This document shows positions 44,089 through 51,851 of a DNA stretch of 64,000 bases, in pieces. The DNA is from Janthinobacterium sp. CG3 (GTDB taxonomy: Bacteria; Pseudomonadota; Gammaproteobacteria; Burkholderiales; Burkholderiaceae_D). Each line of letters opens with the position of its first letter. Position 1 is the stretch's first letter. The stretch spans positions 3,290,326 to 3,354,325 of the forward strand of contig NZ_KB467824.1 of assembly GCF_000344615.1 (NCBI RefSeq), written 5' to 3'. The translations under genes and the position numbers were made by a program. The notes under the pieces are model-generated. The model was not told the DNA's origin. It did not search any database and worked only from the letters and a program-made list of their open reading frames with translations.

Positions 44089-44379
44089 TCAGCGCCGCAC
44101 CTCGACGCCGCGCCAGAAGGCGACGTGGCCGGCGATCTCGCTGGCGGCCTCGTACGGCGCCGGGTAGTACCAGGCGGCGTTGTCGTTGAACTTGCCGCCG
44201 ACCGTCAGGTGGTAATAGTGCGCGGTACCCTTCCACGGACACTCGCTGTGGTGGCTGCTGCGCTGCAGGTACGCCTGGTTGACCGCCGACAGCGGGAAAT
44301 ACACCTTGTTCTCGACGATGCGCACCGCGTCGTCGGCCGCTTCGGCGATGACGGCGCCGTTCCAGATTGCTGTTGGCAT
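44089..44379 (-). CDS. DUF427 domain protein
   Basis: A 96-aa compact protein covering the whole DUF427 domain: MPTAIWNGAVIAEAADDAV, KVYFPLSAV, the conserved HSECPWKGTAHYYHL near residue 44 and AAWYYPAPYEAA near 67. The Cys and His in the SECPWKG motif are invariant in the family. Function unknown. ATG at 44379. A 50-codon ORF with a GGDEF-like tail lies directly upstream on the same strand. Confidence 0.92.
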   Translation of the reverse strand: MPTAIWNGAVIAEAADDAVRIVENKVYFPLSAVNQAYLQRSSHHSECPWKGTAHYYHLTVGGKFNDNAAWYYPAPYEAASEIAGHVAFWRGVEVRR

Positions 44380-44429
44380 GCGCGTTCCCGTGGCAAAGGT
44401 TGCAGGGTTGAAACAGCGTGGAAATCCGC

Positions 44430-44582
44430 TCAGCACTCGACGCGGTTGCGCCCGCCGCGCTGGGCGCGGTACAGCGCGTCGCCGCCGTAGCCCCCGGCGA
44501 TGTCGTTGACGCGCACGCTCTCGCGCACCCACTCGTCCGGCGCGCGCGCTGGCGCCGCCGTGGGCAGTTCAGTGGCTGTCAT
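44430..44582 (-). pseudogene. 50-aa chimeric ORF ending in a diguanylate cyclase tail
   Basis: ATG at 44582 follows a strong GGGAGGG ribosome site. The second half, GGDALYRAQRGGRNRVEC, matches the last helix and strand of GGDEF domains (ADEALYRAKRxGRNRV). The first half, MTATELPTAAPARAPDEWVR, is not recognised. The most likely history is a deletion that joined the start of one gene to the end of a diguanylate cyclase. Whether the 50-aa product is made is unknown. Confidence 0.6.
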
Positions 44583-44666
44583 GCGCCCTCCCTGTGGTGG
44601 TGGCGAGGCGCCGCTGGGCTCAGTTTAGCGCAAAAAGGCCGTTGCGGCCCGCTCTTTCGGCGCGCC

Positions 44667-45314
44667 TCAGGCGCCGGCGGCGATCTGCCGCAGCGCCTGC
44701 TCGAAGACCTCCGGGCTCTGCCCGCCGGAAATCAGGTGGCGCTCGTTGATGATAATCGCCGGCACCGCGCTGATGCCCTGCTGGCGGTAGAAGCGCTGCT
44801 GCGCCCGCACTTCGTCGGCGTAGGCGCCCGAGGCCAGCACCTGCGCGGCGGCGGCGCCGTCCAGGCCGACCTGGCGCGCCAGCGCCATTAGCAACTCGGG
44901 CGAGGACGGGTTGCCACCGAGCGTGAAGTAGGCCTCGAACAACGCCTGCTTCAACGCCGGCTGGCGCCCTTCCAGGCCGGCCCAGTGCAGCAGGCGGTGG
45001 GCGTCGAAGGTGTTGTAGATGCGCGTGCGCTGGCCCATCTCGAAGACGAAGCCGAGCTCGGCGCCGCGGGCGCGGATCGCCTCGCGCGCCTGCGCCATCC
45101 GCTCGGCACCGTAGCCGTACTTCTCGGCGATGTGCTCGGCCAGGTCCTGGCCCTCGGCGCCCATGTCGGGGTTCAGCTCGAAGGGCTGGAAATGGATTTG
45201 CGCCTCGACCACGCCGTCGAGGCGCGCCAGCGCCTGTTCCAGCGACTTCAGGCCGATCACGCACCACGGGCAGGAAACGTCTGAAACGAAATCGATTTTG
45301 ATCGGGATGTTCAT
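44667..45314 (-). CDS. DsbA-family oxidoreductase, FrnE-like
   Basis: A 215-aa thioredoxin-fold protein. The start VSDVSCPWC carries the redox CPWC motif near residue 15, followed by the long helical insertion of the DsbA/FrnE family (FQPFELNPDMGAEGQDLAEH) and the cis-Pro loop AVPAIIINERHLISGGQ near 185. It lacks a signal peptide, so it is cytoplasmic, as for FrnE. ATG at 45314 sits 6 nt after AAGG; ATG at 45317 is an alternative. Single gene. Confidence 0.93.
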   Translation of the reverse strand: MNIPIKIDFVSDVSCPWCVIGLKSLEQALARLDGVVEAQIHFQPFELNPDMGAEGQDLAEHIAEKYGYGAERMAQAREAIRARGAELGFVFEMGQRTRIYNTFDAHRLLHWAGLEGRQPALKQALFEAYFTLGGNPSSPELLMALARQVGLDGAAAAQVLASGAYADEVRAQQRFYRQQGISAVPAIIINERHLISGGQSPEVFEQALRQIAAGA

Positions 45315-45536
45315 CATGGGCCTTGGTCGGGAAGCGCCGCGCGGCGCGGCAATCGAAACCAACAGATAGTACCGCTTTGATCAAAATCAAGGGGCCGCGC
45401 CGAGCAGGCCGACCACGCCAACGAAGCGCTGGGAACGTTCGAGGCCGCAGCGTATTTCGCTGATCCTGATGGGCTACGGCAACCGGCGCCGCCTAAAGAT
45501 CTGCGCCGCGCCCGCGTGTTTCGCTATACCCGGGCT

Positions 45537-46166
45537 TTACTGCTTCTTGCCAGCCTTGGCGGCGTCTTTCTTGCTGCCGATGCGGCTTTCCTTGCCGGCC
45601 AGCAGATTGCTGATGTTGGCGCTGTGGCGCCACGCCAGCAGCGCGCTCATCGCCGCCACCGCGAACAATTGCGGCTCGACGCCGAACAGCAGGCCGTAGT
45701 AGAACGGCGCGAACAGCGCCGCCGCCAACGCCGCCAGCGACGAGTAGCGGAAGGCGTAGGCGATCACCAGCCAGGTCACCAGCGTGGCCAGGCCGAGTAT
45801 CGGGTTCAGGCCGAGCAGCACGCCCAGCTCGGTCGCCACGCCCTTGCCGCCGACGAAGCGCGAAAACACCGGCCACAGGTGGCCGAGGAACACCGCGATG
45901 GCCACCAGCGCGACGGCCAGGTCGCCCACGCCCAGTTGCACCTGGTAGTGGCTGGCCAGGAACACCGCCAGCCAGCCCTTGGCGCCGTCGCCCAGCAGGG
46001 TTAGCGCGGCGGCCGCCTTGTTGCCGCTGCGCAGCACGTTGGTCGCGCCCGGATTCTTCGAGCCGTAGGTGCGCGGGTCGGCCAGGCCGAACAACTTGCT
46101 GGTCACGACGGCAAACGAAATTGAGCCGAGCAAATACGCGGCCACCGTCATCAATACTGTATTCAT
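45537..46166 (-). CDS. plsY: Acyl-phosphate:glycerol-3-phosphate acyltransferase
   Basis: First acyl transfer in phospholipid synthesis, using acyl phosphate from PlsX. The 209-aa inner-membrane protein shows the three PlsY motifs: GSISFAVV near residue 14, [16 protein letters not shown] near 35-50 and [12 protein letters not shown] near 104, with five membrane helices. The Lys-rich tail is unremarkable. ATG at 46166 has a GAGGGA site. Located 82 bp downstream of ybaK on the same strand. Confidence 0.95.
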   Translation of the reverse strand: MNTVLMTVAAYLLGSISFAVVTSKLFGLADPRTYGSKNPGATNVLRSGNKAAAALTLLGDGAKGWLAVFLASHYQVQLGVGDLAVALVAIAVFLGHLWPVFSRFVGGKGVATELGVLLGLNPILGLATLVTWLVIAYAFRYSSLAALAAALFAPFYYGLLFGVEPQLFAVAAMSALLAWRHSANISNLLAGKESRIGSKKDAAKAGKKQ

Positions 46167-46248
46167 CTGATCCCTCTTGTTTTTTCAACCCGGGCCCATC
46201 CGCCGGGGCCGCTGAATATACACCATGGCGTGGCCGCGCCAAAACTTT

Positions 46249-46740
46249 TCAGTCGGCCAGCGCGCACTGCACCGGCTTGGCGCCGAGCAAATCGAGCAGC
46301 GCCCGCGGCGCCAGGCCGACCAGGTAGCCGCGCCGCCCGCCATTGATATAAATCTTTTCTAGCCGCAGGATGCTATCCTCGACGTATACCGGCAAGGCCT
46401 TGCGTGTGCCGAACGGCGAGGTGCCGCCGATCTGGTAGCCGGAATGGCGCTGCGCCACCTCGGGCTTGCACGGTTCGACCGACTTGCAGCCGATGGCCCG
46501 CGCCAGGTTCTTGGTCGAGACCTTGCAGTTGCCGTGCATCAGCACGATCAGCGGCTTGGCGGCCTCGTCCTGCATTACCAGGGTCTTGACGACCGCGTAC
46601 TCGGGCACGCCCAGCTCGCGCGCCGAGACCGCCGTGCCGCCGCGCTCCTCGTAGGCATACGGGTGTTCGCTGAAGCCGACCTGGTGTTTGCGCAGCATGT
46701 GCGTCGCCTGGGTCTCTGAAACGTGCTCTTTTTTAGCCAT
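46249..46740 (-). CDS. ybaK: Cys-tRNA(Pro)/aminoacyl-tRNA deacylase YbaK/EbsC
   Basis: Removes wrongly attached amino acids from tRNA in trans. The 163-aa protein shows the INS-superfamily fold: EERGGTAVSARELGVPEYAV near 31, KTLVMQDEAAKPLIVLMHGN near 52, QIGGTSPFGTRK near 101 and INGGRRGYLVGLAP near 131. The conserved Lys in VKTLV and the GG...SPFG loop are the catalytic features. ATG at 46740 is 38 bp from the divergent exonuclease-family gene, so the promoters must overlap. Confidence 0.93.
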   Translation of the reverse strand: MAKKEHVSETQATHMLRKHQVGFSEHPYAYEERGGTAVSARELGVPEYAVVKTLVMQDEAAKPLIVLMHGNCKVSTKNLARAIGCKSVEPCKPEVAQRHSGYQIGGTSPFGTRKALPVYVEDSILRLEKIYINGGRRGYLVGLAPRALLDLLGAKPVQCALAD

Positions 46741-46778
46741 GCGTGATACGCTGATCGTTCAATGAGGAGTTTCTAATT

Positions 46779-47759
46779 ATGCAGCAAGAAATTCGCCTTG
46801 CCACCTTCAATGTCTGCAACCTGGCGCCGCCCGGCGCCAAATTGTACGACAACCTGGAGCCGCTGTCGGTGGAGCAATACCAGGCCAAGGTCGACTGGAC
46901 CGCGGACCAGCTCGACCAGCTCGACGCCGACGTCATCGGCCTGCAAGAGATTTTCTCGCCGCTGGTGTTGCGCGACGTGCTCGCGCGCAGCCGCCGCTAC
47001 CGCGACGCGCAGCACGCCTGCGCGGCGCCCGACCCGGCCGCCGAGCGCCTCACGCCCGGCGTGGCGCTGGTGTCGCGGCTGCCGCTGGCGGCGCCGGTGG
47101 CGTTTCGCGCCGACTTCCCCGACGGCGTGGCGATGCCGCCCGGCAGCCGCGACGCCGACCGCTTCGCGCGCGCCCCGCTGCACGCCCAGATCGCCCTGCC
47201 GCACGGCCCCACGCTCGACGTCGTCGTGGTGCACCTGAAGTCGCGCCGCCCCGACTACCGCAACGGCGACTGCGGCGACGACCCGCTGCAGGTGGCCATG
47301 GCCAACCTGCGCTCGCTGATACGCCGCGGCACCGAGGCGGTGGCGCTGCGGGTGCTGCTGGCCGGGCTGGCGCGCGACGGCGGCCGCCGCCCGCGGGTGG
47401 TGCTGGGCGACTTCAACGACGTCGCCGACGCCGTCACCACCAGCATCGTGCTGGGCGGCGCCTGCTGCGAGCCGGGCCGGGAGCCGGCCGGGCGCCTGTA
47501 CGACAGCCAGCGCATCCAGGCGTGCCAGGGCGGCCTGCGCCACCTCGGCTACAGCAACATCCACGACGGCCAGGCCATGACGATCGACCATATCCTGGTG
47601 TCGGAGGAGTTCAACCCGGCGTCGCGCAACGCCATCGGCGAGGTGCTCGAGGTGACGTACCTGAACGACCACTTGCGGCAGGCGCTGCCGCAAGCGTCGG
47701 ACCACGGCCAGGTGCTGGCGCGCATCCGCCTGTACGGCGCGCGCGACGGCGCCAACTAG
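46779..47759 (+). CDS. Endonuclease/exonuclease/phosphatase family protein
   Basis: A 326-aa DNase I-like metal-dependent hydrolase. Catalytic motifs seen are FNVCNL near residue 10, DVIGLQEIFS near 49 (metal Glu), VVHLKSRRPDY near 149, GDFNDVAD near 210 and SDHGQVL near 308 (catalytic His). No signal peptide is seen, so a cytoplasmic nucleic acid or phosphodiester substrate is likely. ATG at 46779 follows AGGAG by 7 nt. It ends 30 bp from the convergent GGDEF/EAL gene. Confidence 0.92.
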   Translation: MQQEIRLATFNVCNLAPPGAKLYDNLEPLSVEQYQAKVDWTADQLDQLDADVIGLQEIFSPLVLRDVLARSRRYRDAQHACAAPDPAAERLTPGVALVSRLPLAAPVAFRADFPDGVAMPPGSRDADRFARAPLHAQIALPHGPTLDVVVVHLKSRRPDYRNGDCGDDPLQVAMANLRSLIRRGTEAVALRVLLAGLARDGGRRPRVVLGDFNDVADAVTTSIVLGGACCEPGREPAGRLYDSQRIQACQGGLRHLGYSNIHDGQAMTIDHILVSEEFNPASRNAIGEVLEVTYLNDHLRQALPQASDHGQVLARIRLYGARDGAN

Positions 47760-47788
47760 GCGCGCCGGCCGGCGTGAACGCGCCGGGG

Positions 47789-50320
47789 TCAGCGCATCAG
47801 TTTGCCCAGCTCGGCCGCCAGCACCGCGGAACTGGCGTAAAAGCCCTGGTACTGGTCGCAGCCCTGGCCGCGCAGGAACGCCAGTTGCTCGGCCGTTTCC
47901 ACCCCTTCGGCGATCACCTTCAGCTTGAGCCCCTTGGCCATGGCGATGATGGTGGTGACGACGCTGGCGTCGTCCGGGTCGCTTTTCATGGCGCCGAGGA
48001 AGGACTGGTCGATTTTCAGCTTGTCGATCGGGTAGTGGCGCAGCTGGCCGAGGCGCGAGTAGCCGGTGCCGAAGTCGTCGATGGTCAGCTTGACGCCGAG
48101 CCGGCGCAGCGCCGCCAGGATCTCGACGGCCTTGGCGCCGCCCTTCATGATCACCGCCTCCGTCACCTCCAGCTCCAGCAGCGCCGGCGCCAGCCCGCCC
48201 GCCCGCAGCGCCTCGGCCACGCTCAGCGCCAGGTCGCGGTGCATGAACTGGCTGGCCGACAGGTTCACCGCCACCACCAGCGGGTGGCCGCCGTCGTGCC
48301 AGCGGCGCGCCTCGGCGCAAGCCTGGCGCAGCACCCAGTCGCCGATCGGCACCATCAGGCCGCACTCCTCGGCCACGCCGACGAAGCGCTCCGGCTTGAG
48401 CAGGCCCAACTGCGGATGGCGCCAGCGGATCAGCGCCTCGGCGCCGACCATGGCGCCGCTGGCGATGTCGATCTCGGGCTGGTATTCGAGGATGAACTCG
48501 CCCCGCGCGATGGCCTGGCGCAAGCCGTTCTCGAAGCTGACGCGTTCGACGATTTGCGCGTTCATCTCGGCGTTGAAGAACTGGTAGCCGTTGCGCCCGC
48601 CCTCCTTGGCGTGGTACATGGCGATGTCGGCGTTTTTCACCAGCGTGTCGATGTCGCCGCCGTCGCTGGGGAAGATGCTGACGCCGATCGAGGTCGAGAT
48701 GTACAGCTCGTGGCCGTCGATCTGGTAGGGCTGGCTGACCGCGTGCTGGACGCTGGCGGCGACGTGCGCGGCCTGGTCGACGCCGCCCAGGTCGGCCAGG
48801 ATGATGACGAACTCGTCGCCGCCCTGGCGGCTGACGGTGTCGACCCCGCGCACGCACTTGATCAGGCGGCGCGCCACCTCCTTGAGCAGCAGGTCGCCGA
48901 CCCGGTGGCCCATGGTGTCGTTGATGTTCTTGAAGTGGTCGAGGTCGAGGAACAGGGTCGCCAGCATGCTGTGCTTGCGCCGCGCCGCCGCCAGCGCCAG
49001 GCTGAGGCGGTCGAGCAGCAGCACCCGGTTCGGCAGGTCGGTCAGGAAGTCGTGCTCGGCCAGGTGGCGGGTGTGCGCCTCCGACTTCTTGCGCTCGGTG
49101 ATATCGGAGACGATGCCCATGTAGTTGCTGACGGCGCCGGCGCTGTCGCGGATCGCCGTCAGCGACAGCCAGGCCGGATACCGCTGGCCGTTCTTGCGCT
49201 TGCCCTCGATTTCGCCCTGCCAGTGCTCGCTGGCGGCCAGCCCGGCCCAGACCTGCTGGAAGAAGGCCTGCTCGTCGGCGCCGGCGCGCTGCACGCGAAA
49301 GCGCCGCCCCAGCATCTCGTGGGCGTCGAAGCCGGTGACGTCGAGGTAGGCGCGGTTGACCGCCACCACGCGCCGCTCGGCGTCGGTGACCAGGATGGCG
49401 TCGCGGGCGTTCTCGAACACCTGCGCCGCCAGGTGCAGCGAGCGCTCGGCCGCCTTGCGCGCCGATATGTCGCGGATCACCGCGTAAAACAGGTAGCTGT
49501 GGTCGTAGGTGATCGAGGTCAGCAGTACCTCGGCCCAGAACACCGCGCCGTCGCAGCGCCGGTAGCGCCAGTCGAAACGGCAGTTGCCGTTCTGGTGGGC
49601 GCGCTCGGCGAACTGGGCCTCCAGCGTCAACGAATCGCCGCCGTCGGGCTGCAGCAGCGGCGAGAAGTCGCACAGCACCCGCCCGGCCATGCGTCCCTTG
49701 TCGTGACAGTGGAACAGCGCCACCGCGGCCGGGTTGACGTCGACGATGCGCACCCCCTCGAGCAGCACGATGGCGTCCGACGACTTCTCGAACAACTGGC
49801 GGAAATTGTCGCCGGCGGCGCGCAGCGCGTCCTCCTGCCGGCGCCGCGCGCTGACGTCGATCTCGACGCAATACACCTGCTGCAGCACGCCGCCGCGAAA
49901 CACCGGAAACAGGCTGGCGTAGATCCACAGCAGGCGCCCGGCGGCGCTGCGCACCTGCCAGTCGCGCGCCGGCTGCGCCTGGCCGCTGCGCCAGACCTGC
50001 TCGACGGCGGCGGCGAACTCGCCGTCCTGCTCGCCGTGCGACAGCAGGCTGGCGTCAGGGCGGCCCAGCGCCAGCGCCGCCGGGGTGCCGTACAGCTCGG
50101 CGCAACCGCCGCTCCAGTAGCGCACCGCGCCGCCGCGGTCGACGCTGCGTACCGCCAGGATCGGGCTGCGGTCGATCGCCGTCACCAGGCCCGACAGCAA
50201 TTCCAGCGCGTCCTGCGCCGTCCCGGCGCCCACCTCTGTCCCGGCGCCCACCCCTGTGCCGGCGCCCGCCGCCGCGTCGCCGTCCGGCGCCGGACCTGTT
50301 TCAAGAATCGGATCGGACAC
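47789..50320 (-). CDS. PAS-GGDEF-EAL cyclic-di-GMP protein
   Basis: An 843-aa signalling protein. Three or four PAS/PAC domains cover about residues 30-415 (each ending in DVSARRRQ, DISARKAAE and DITERKKSE type motifs). A GGDEF domain (about 420-580) has an intact RQGGDEFV site, and an EAL domain (about 595-840) has EALIRW and DDFGTGYSRL. Both catalytic motifs look complete, so it may make and break c-di-GMP. GTG at 50320 is preferred to TTG at 50338. The first 40 residues contain a low-complexity AGTGVGAGTEVGAGT run. No membrane segment. Confidence 0.93.
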   Translation of the reverse strand: MSDPILETGPAPDGDAAAGAGTGVGAGTEVGAGTAQDALELLSGLVTAIDRSPILAVRSVDRGGAVRYWSGGCAELYGTPAALALGRPDASLLSHGEQDGEFAAAVEQVWRSGQAQPARDWQVRSAAGRLLWIYASLFPVFRGGVLQQVYCVEIDVSARRRQEDALRAAGDNFRQLFEKSSDAIVLLEGVRIVDVNPAAVALFHCHDKGRMAGRVLCDFSPLLQPDGGDSLTLEAQFAERAHQNGNCRFDWRYRRCDGAVFWAEVLLTSITYDHSYLFYAVIRDISARKAAERSLHLAAQVFENARDAILVTDAERRVVAVNRAYLDVTGFDAHEMLGRRFRVQRAGADEQAFFQQVWAGLAASEHWQGEIEGKRKNGQRYPAWLSLTAIRDSAGAVSNYMGIVSDITERKKSEAHTRHLAEHDFLTDLPNRVLLLDRLSLALAAARRKHSMLATLFLDLDHFKNINDTMGHRVGDLLLKEVARRLIKCVRGVDTVSRQGGDEFVIILADLGGVDQAAHVAASVQHAVSQPYQIDGHELYISTSIGVSIFPSDGGDIDTLVKNADIAMYHAKEGGRNGYQFFNAEMNAQIVERVSFENGLRQAIARGEFILEYQPEIDIASGAMVGAEALIRWRHPQLGLLKPERFVGVAEECGLMVPIGDWVLRQACAEARRWHDGGHPLVVAVNLSASQFMHRDLALSVAEALRAGGLAPALLELEVTEAVIMKGGAKAVEILAALRRLGVKLTIDDFGTGYSRLGQLRHYPIDKLKIDQSFLGAMKSDPDDASVVTTIIAMAKGLKLKVIAEGVETAEQLAFLRGQGCDQYQGFYASSAVLAAELGKLMR

Positions 50321-50669
50321 CGAACACCCCCGCGGCAAGCGGCCGCCGCGGCCGGGAAAGCCGGCCGCGCAACCATCTACGCCATTCTTGCGCCGCCGTC
50401 AAAACAGCCCTTGCGTTCCCTCAACGATGGCGGCGGCATGACTCCGTAAAACAACTTTCATTGCCGCATGACAATTCCATGCGGGTGCGCCGGCGCGCGC
50501 GGGCATGCCGGCCAGCCCGCCATTTCGACGTTCCAGGTCGGCAAACGGACGTTTTATCGCTTTGTCATTGCCAGCAACATTGCGCAATAGTAAAGTGCAT
50601 CACACACGCCGCTGTGGGCCGCCGCCACGCCCTCCCCCCGCTCCACCCCTTAGCCCGAAGAAGACCACG
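50321..50669. other. Divergent intergenic region between GGDEF/EAL gene and RND operon
   Basis: This 349-bp gap must hold both promoters. A moderately AT-richer stretch with TTGCGCAATAGTAAAGTGCAT (split at about 50579-50600) could contain the RND promoter, but no consensus is clear. No gene is supported here. Confidence 0.5.
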
Positions 50670-51848
50670 ATGAGCATCGACACCCCCTCCCCCGCCCCCG
50701 TCCGGGTTCGACGCTGGCGCGCGCCGGCGCTGGCCCTGCTGGCGCTGGCCGCGGCCGGCGCCGGCTGGGCCGCGCTGCAGGCGCGGGCGACGCCGCCGCC
50801 GGCCGCCGCCAAGGCCGCCCCCGCCGCCGTGGTGCACGAGCTGGCGCGCGACGACGTCGCGGCGGTCGCCGCGGGCGCGCTGAGCCTGACGCTGCCGCTG
50901 TCGGGTTCGCTGGTGCCGCTGCACCAGGCCACCGTCAAGGCCAAGGTCTCCGGCCAAGTCACCGAGGCGGCGCCGCGCGAGGGCGCGGCGGTGGCCGCCG
51001 GCCAGGTGCTGGCGCGGCTCGACGACGCCGAGCCGCGCGCCCGCCTGGCGCAGCAGCAGGCCGCGCTCGACGAGGCGACGGCGCGCCTGTCGCTGGCGAC
51101 CAGGCACGAGGCCAAGCACCTGACGCTGCTGCAACAACAGTACATTTCGCAAAGCGCCTACGACGCCGCGCAAAACGCCGTCGAACTGGCGCGCGCCGGG
51201 GTCCAGGCCGCCGCCGCGCAACGCCAGATGGCGCGCATCGCGCTGGCCGACAGCGTGATCCGCGCGCCGCTGGCCGGCATCGTCAGCCGCCGCCACGTCC
51301 AGCCGGGCGAGAAGCTGGCGCCCGACATGCCGGTCTACAGCATCGTCGACCTGTCCCGGCTGACGCTGGAGGCGCAGGTGCCGGCCGCCGAGATCCCGCG
51401 CGTCAAGGTCGGCCAGCCGGTGCGTTTCCAGGTCGACGGCTTCGGCGGGCGCGCCTTCGCCGGCGCGGTCGCGCGCATCAACCCGAGCGCCGAGGCCGGC
51501 TCGCGGGCGATGCTGGTCTACATCGCCGTCGACAACGCCGACGGCGCGCTGCGCGGCGGCATGTTCGCCAAGGGCGGCATCGTCACCGAGCACGCCGCCG
51601 TCGCGCCGCTGCTGCCGCTGGCGGCGCTGCGCGGCACGGCCGCCGCGCCGCTGGTCTACGCCATCGAGGACGGCCAGGTGGTGGCGCGCGCCGTCACGCT
51701 GGGGCTGCGCGACGACGACCAGGGTTACGCCGCCGTCAGCGCCGGCCTGGCGGCGGGCGCCAGCGTCATCGTCAGCCGGCTCGACGGCGTCAAGCCGGGC
51801 CAGCGCGTCATTTTCGCCGCGCCGGCCGCGCCGGCGCCAAAGGGCTGA
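50670..51848 (+). CDS. RND efflux periplasmic adaptor (membrane fusion protein)
   Basis: A 392-aa adaptor linking an RND pump to an outer-membrane channel. N-terminal anchor at residues 16-36. Lipoyl/barrel-sandwich halves flank a helical hairpin: VKAKVSGQVTEAAPREGAAV near 92, the coiled hairpin at about 125-185 and IRAPLAGIVSRRHVQPGEKL near 195. A beta-barrel and membrane-proximal domain follow. ATG at 50670 follows AGAAGA; the longer ORF from 50505 is rejected. It lies 3 bp before the pump gene. No outer-membrane factor is encoded nearby. Confidence 0.92.
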   Translation: MSIDTPSPAPVRVRRWRAPALALLALAAAGAGWAALQARATPPPAAAKAAPAAVVHELARDDVAAVAAGALSLTLPLSGSLVPLHQATVKAKVSGQVTEAAPREGAAVAAGQVLARLDDAEPRARLAQQQAALDEATARLSLATRHEAKHLTLLQQQYISQSAYDAAQNAVELARAGVQAAAAQRQMARIALADSVIRAPLAGIVSRRHVQPGEKLAPDMPVYSIVDLSRLTLEAQVPAAEIPRVKVGQPVRFQVDGFGGRAFAGAVARINPSAEAGSRAMLVYIAVDNADGALRGGMFAKGGIVTEHAAVAPLLPLAALRGTAAAPLVYAIEDGQVVARAVTLGLRDDDQGYAAVSAGLAAGASVIVSRLDGVKPGQRVIFAAPAAPAPKG

Positions 51849-51851
51849 GCC

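Noticed and set aside
46773-49928. A 1051-codon open frame on the minus strand over the exonuclease-family gene and in a second frame over the GGDEF/EAL gene
   Set aside because: It lies antisense to a well-supported gene and out of frame with another, shows only the Arg/Ala/Gly-rich repetitive composition of GC-rich shadow frames, and matches no family.
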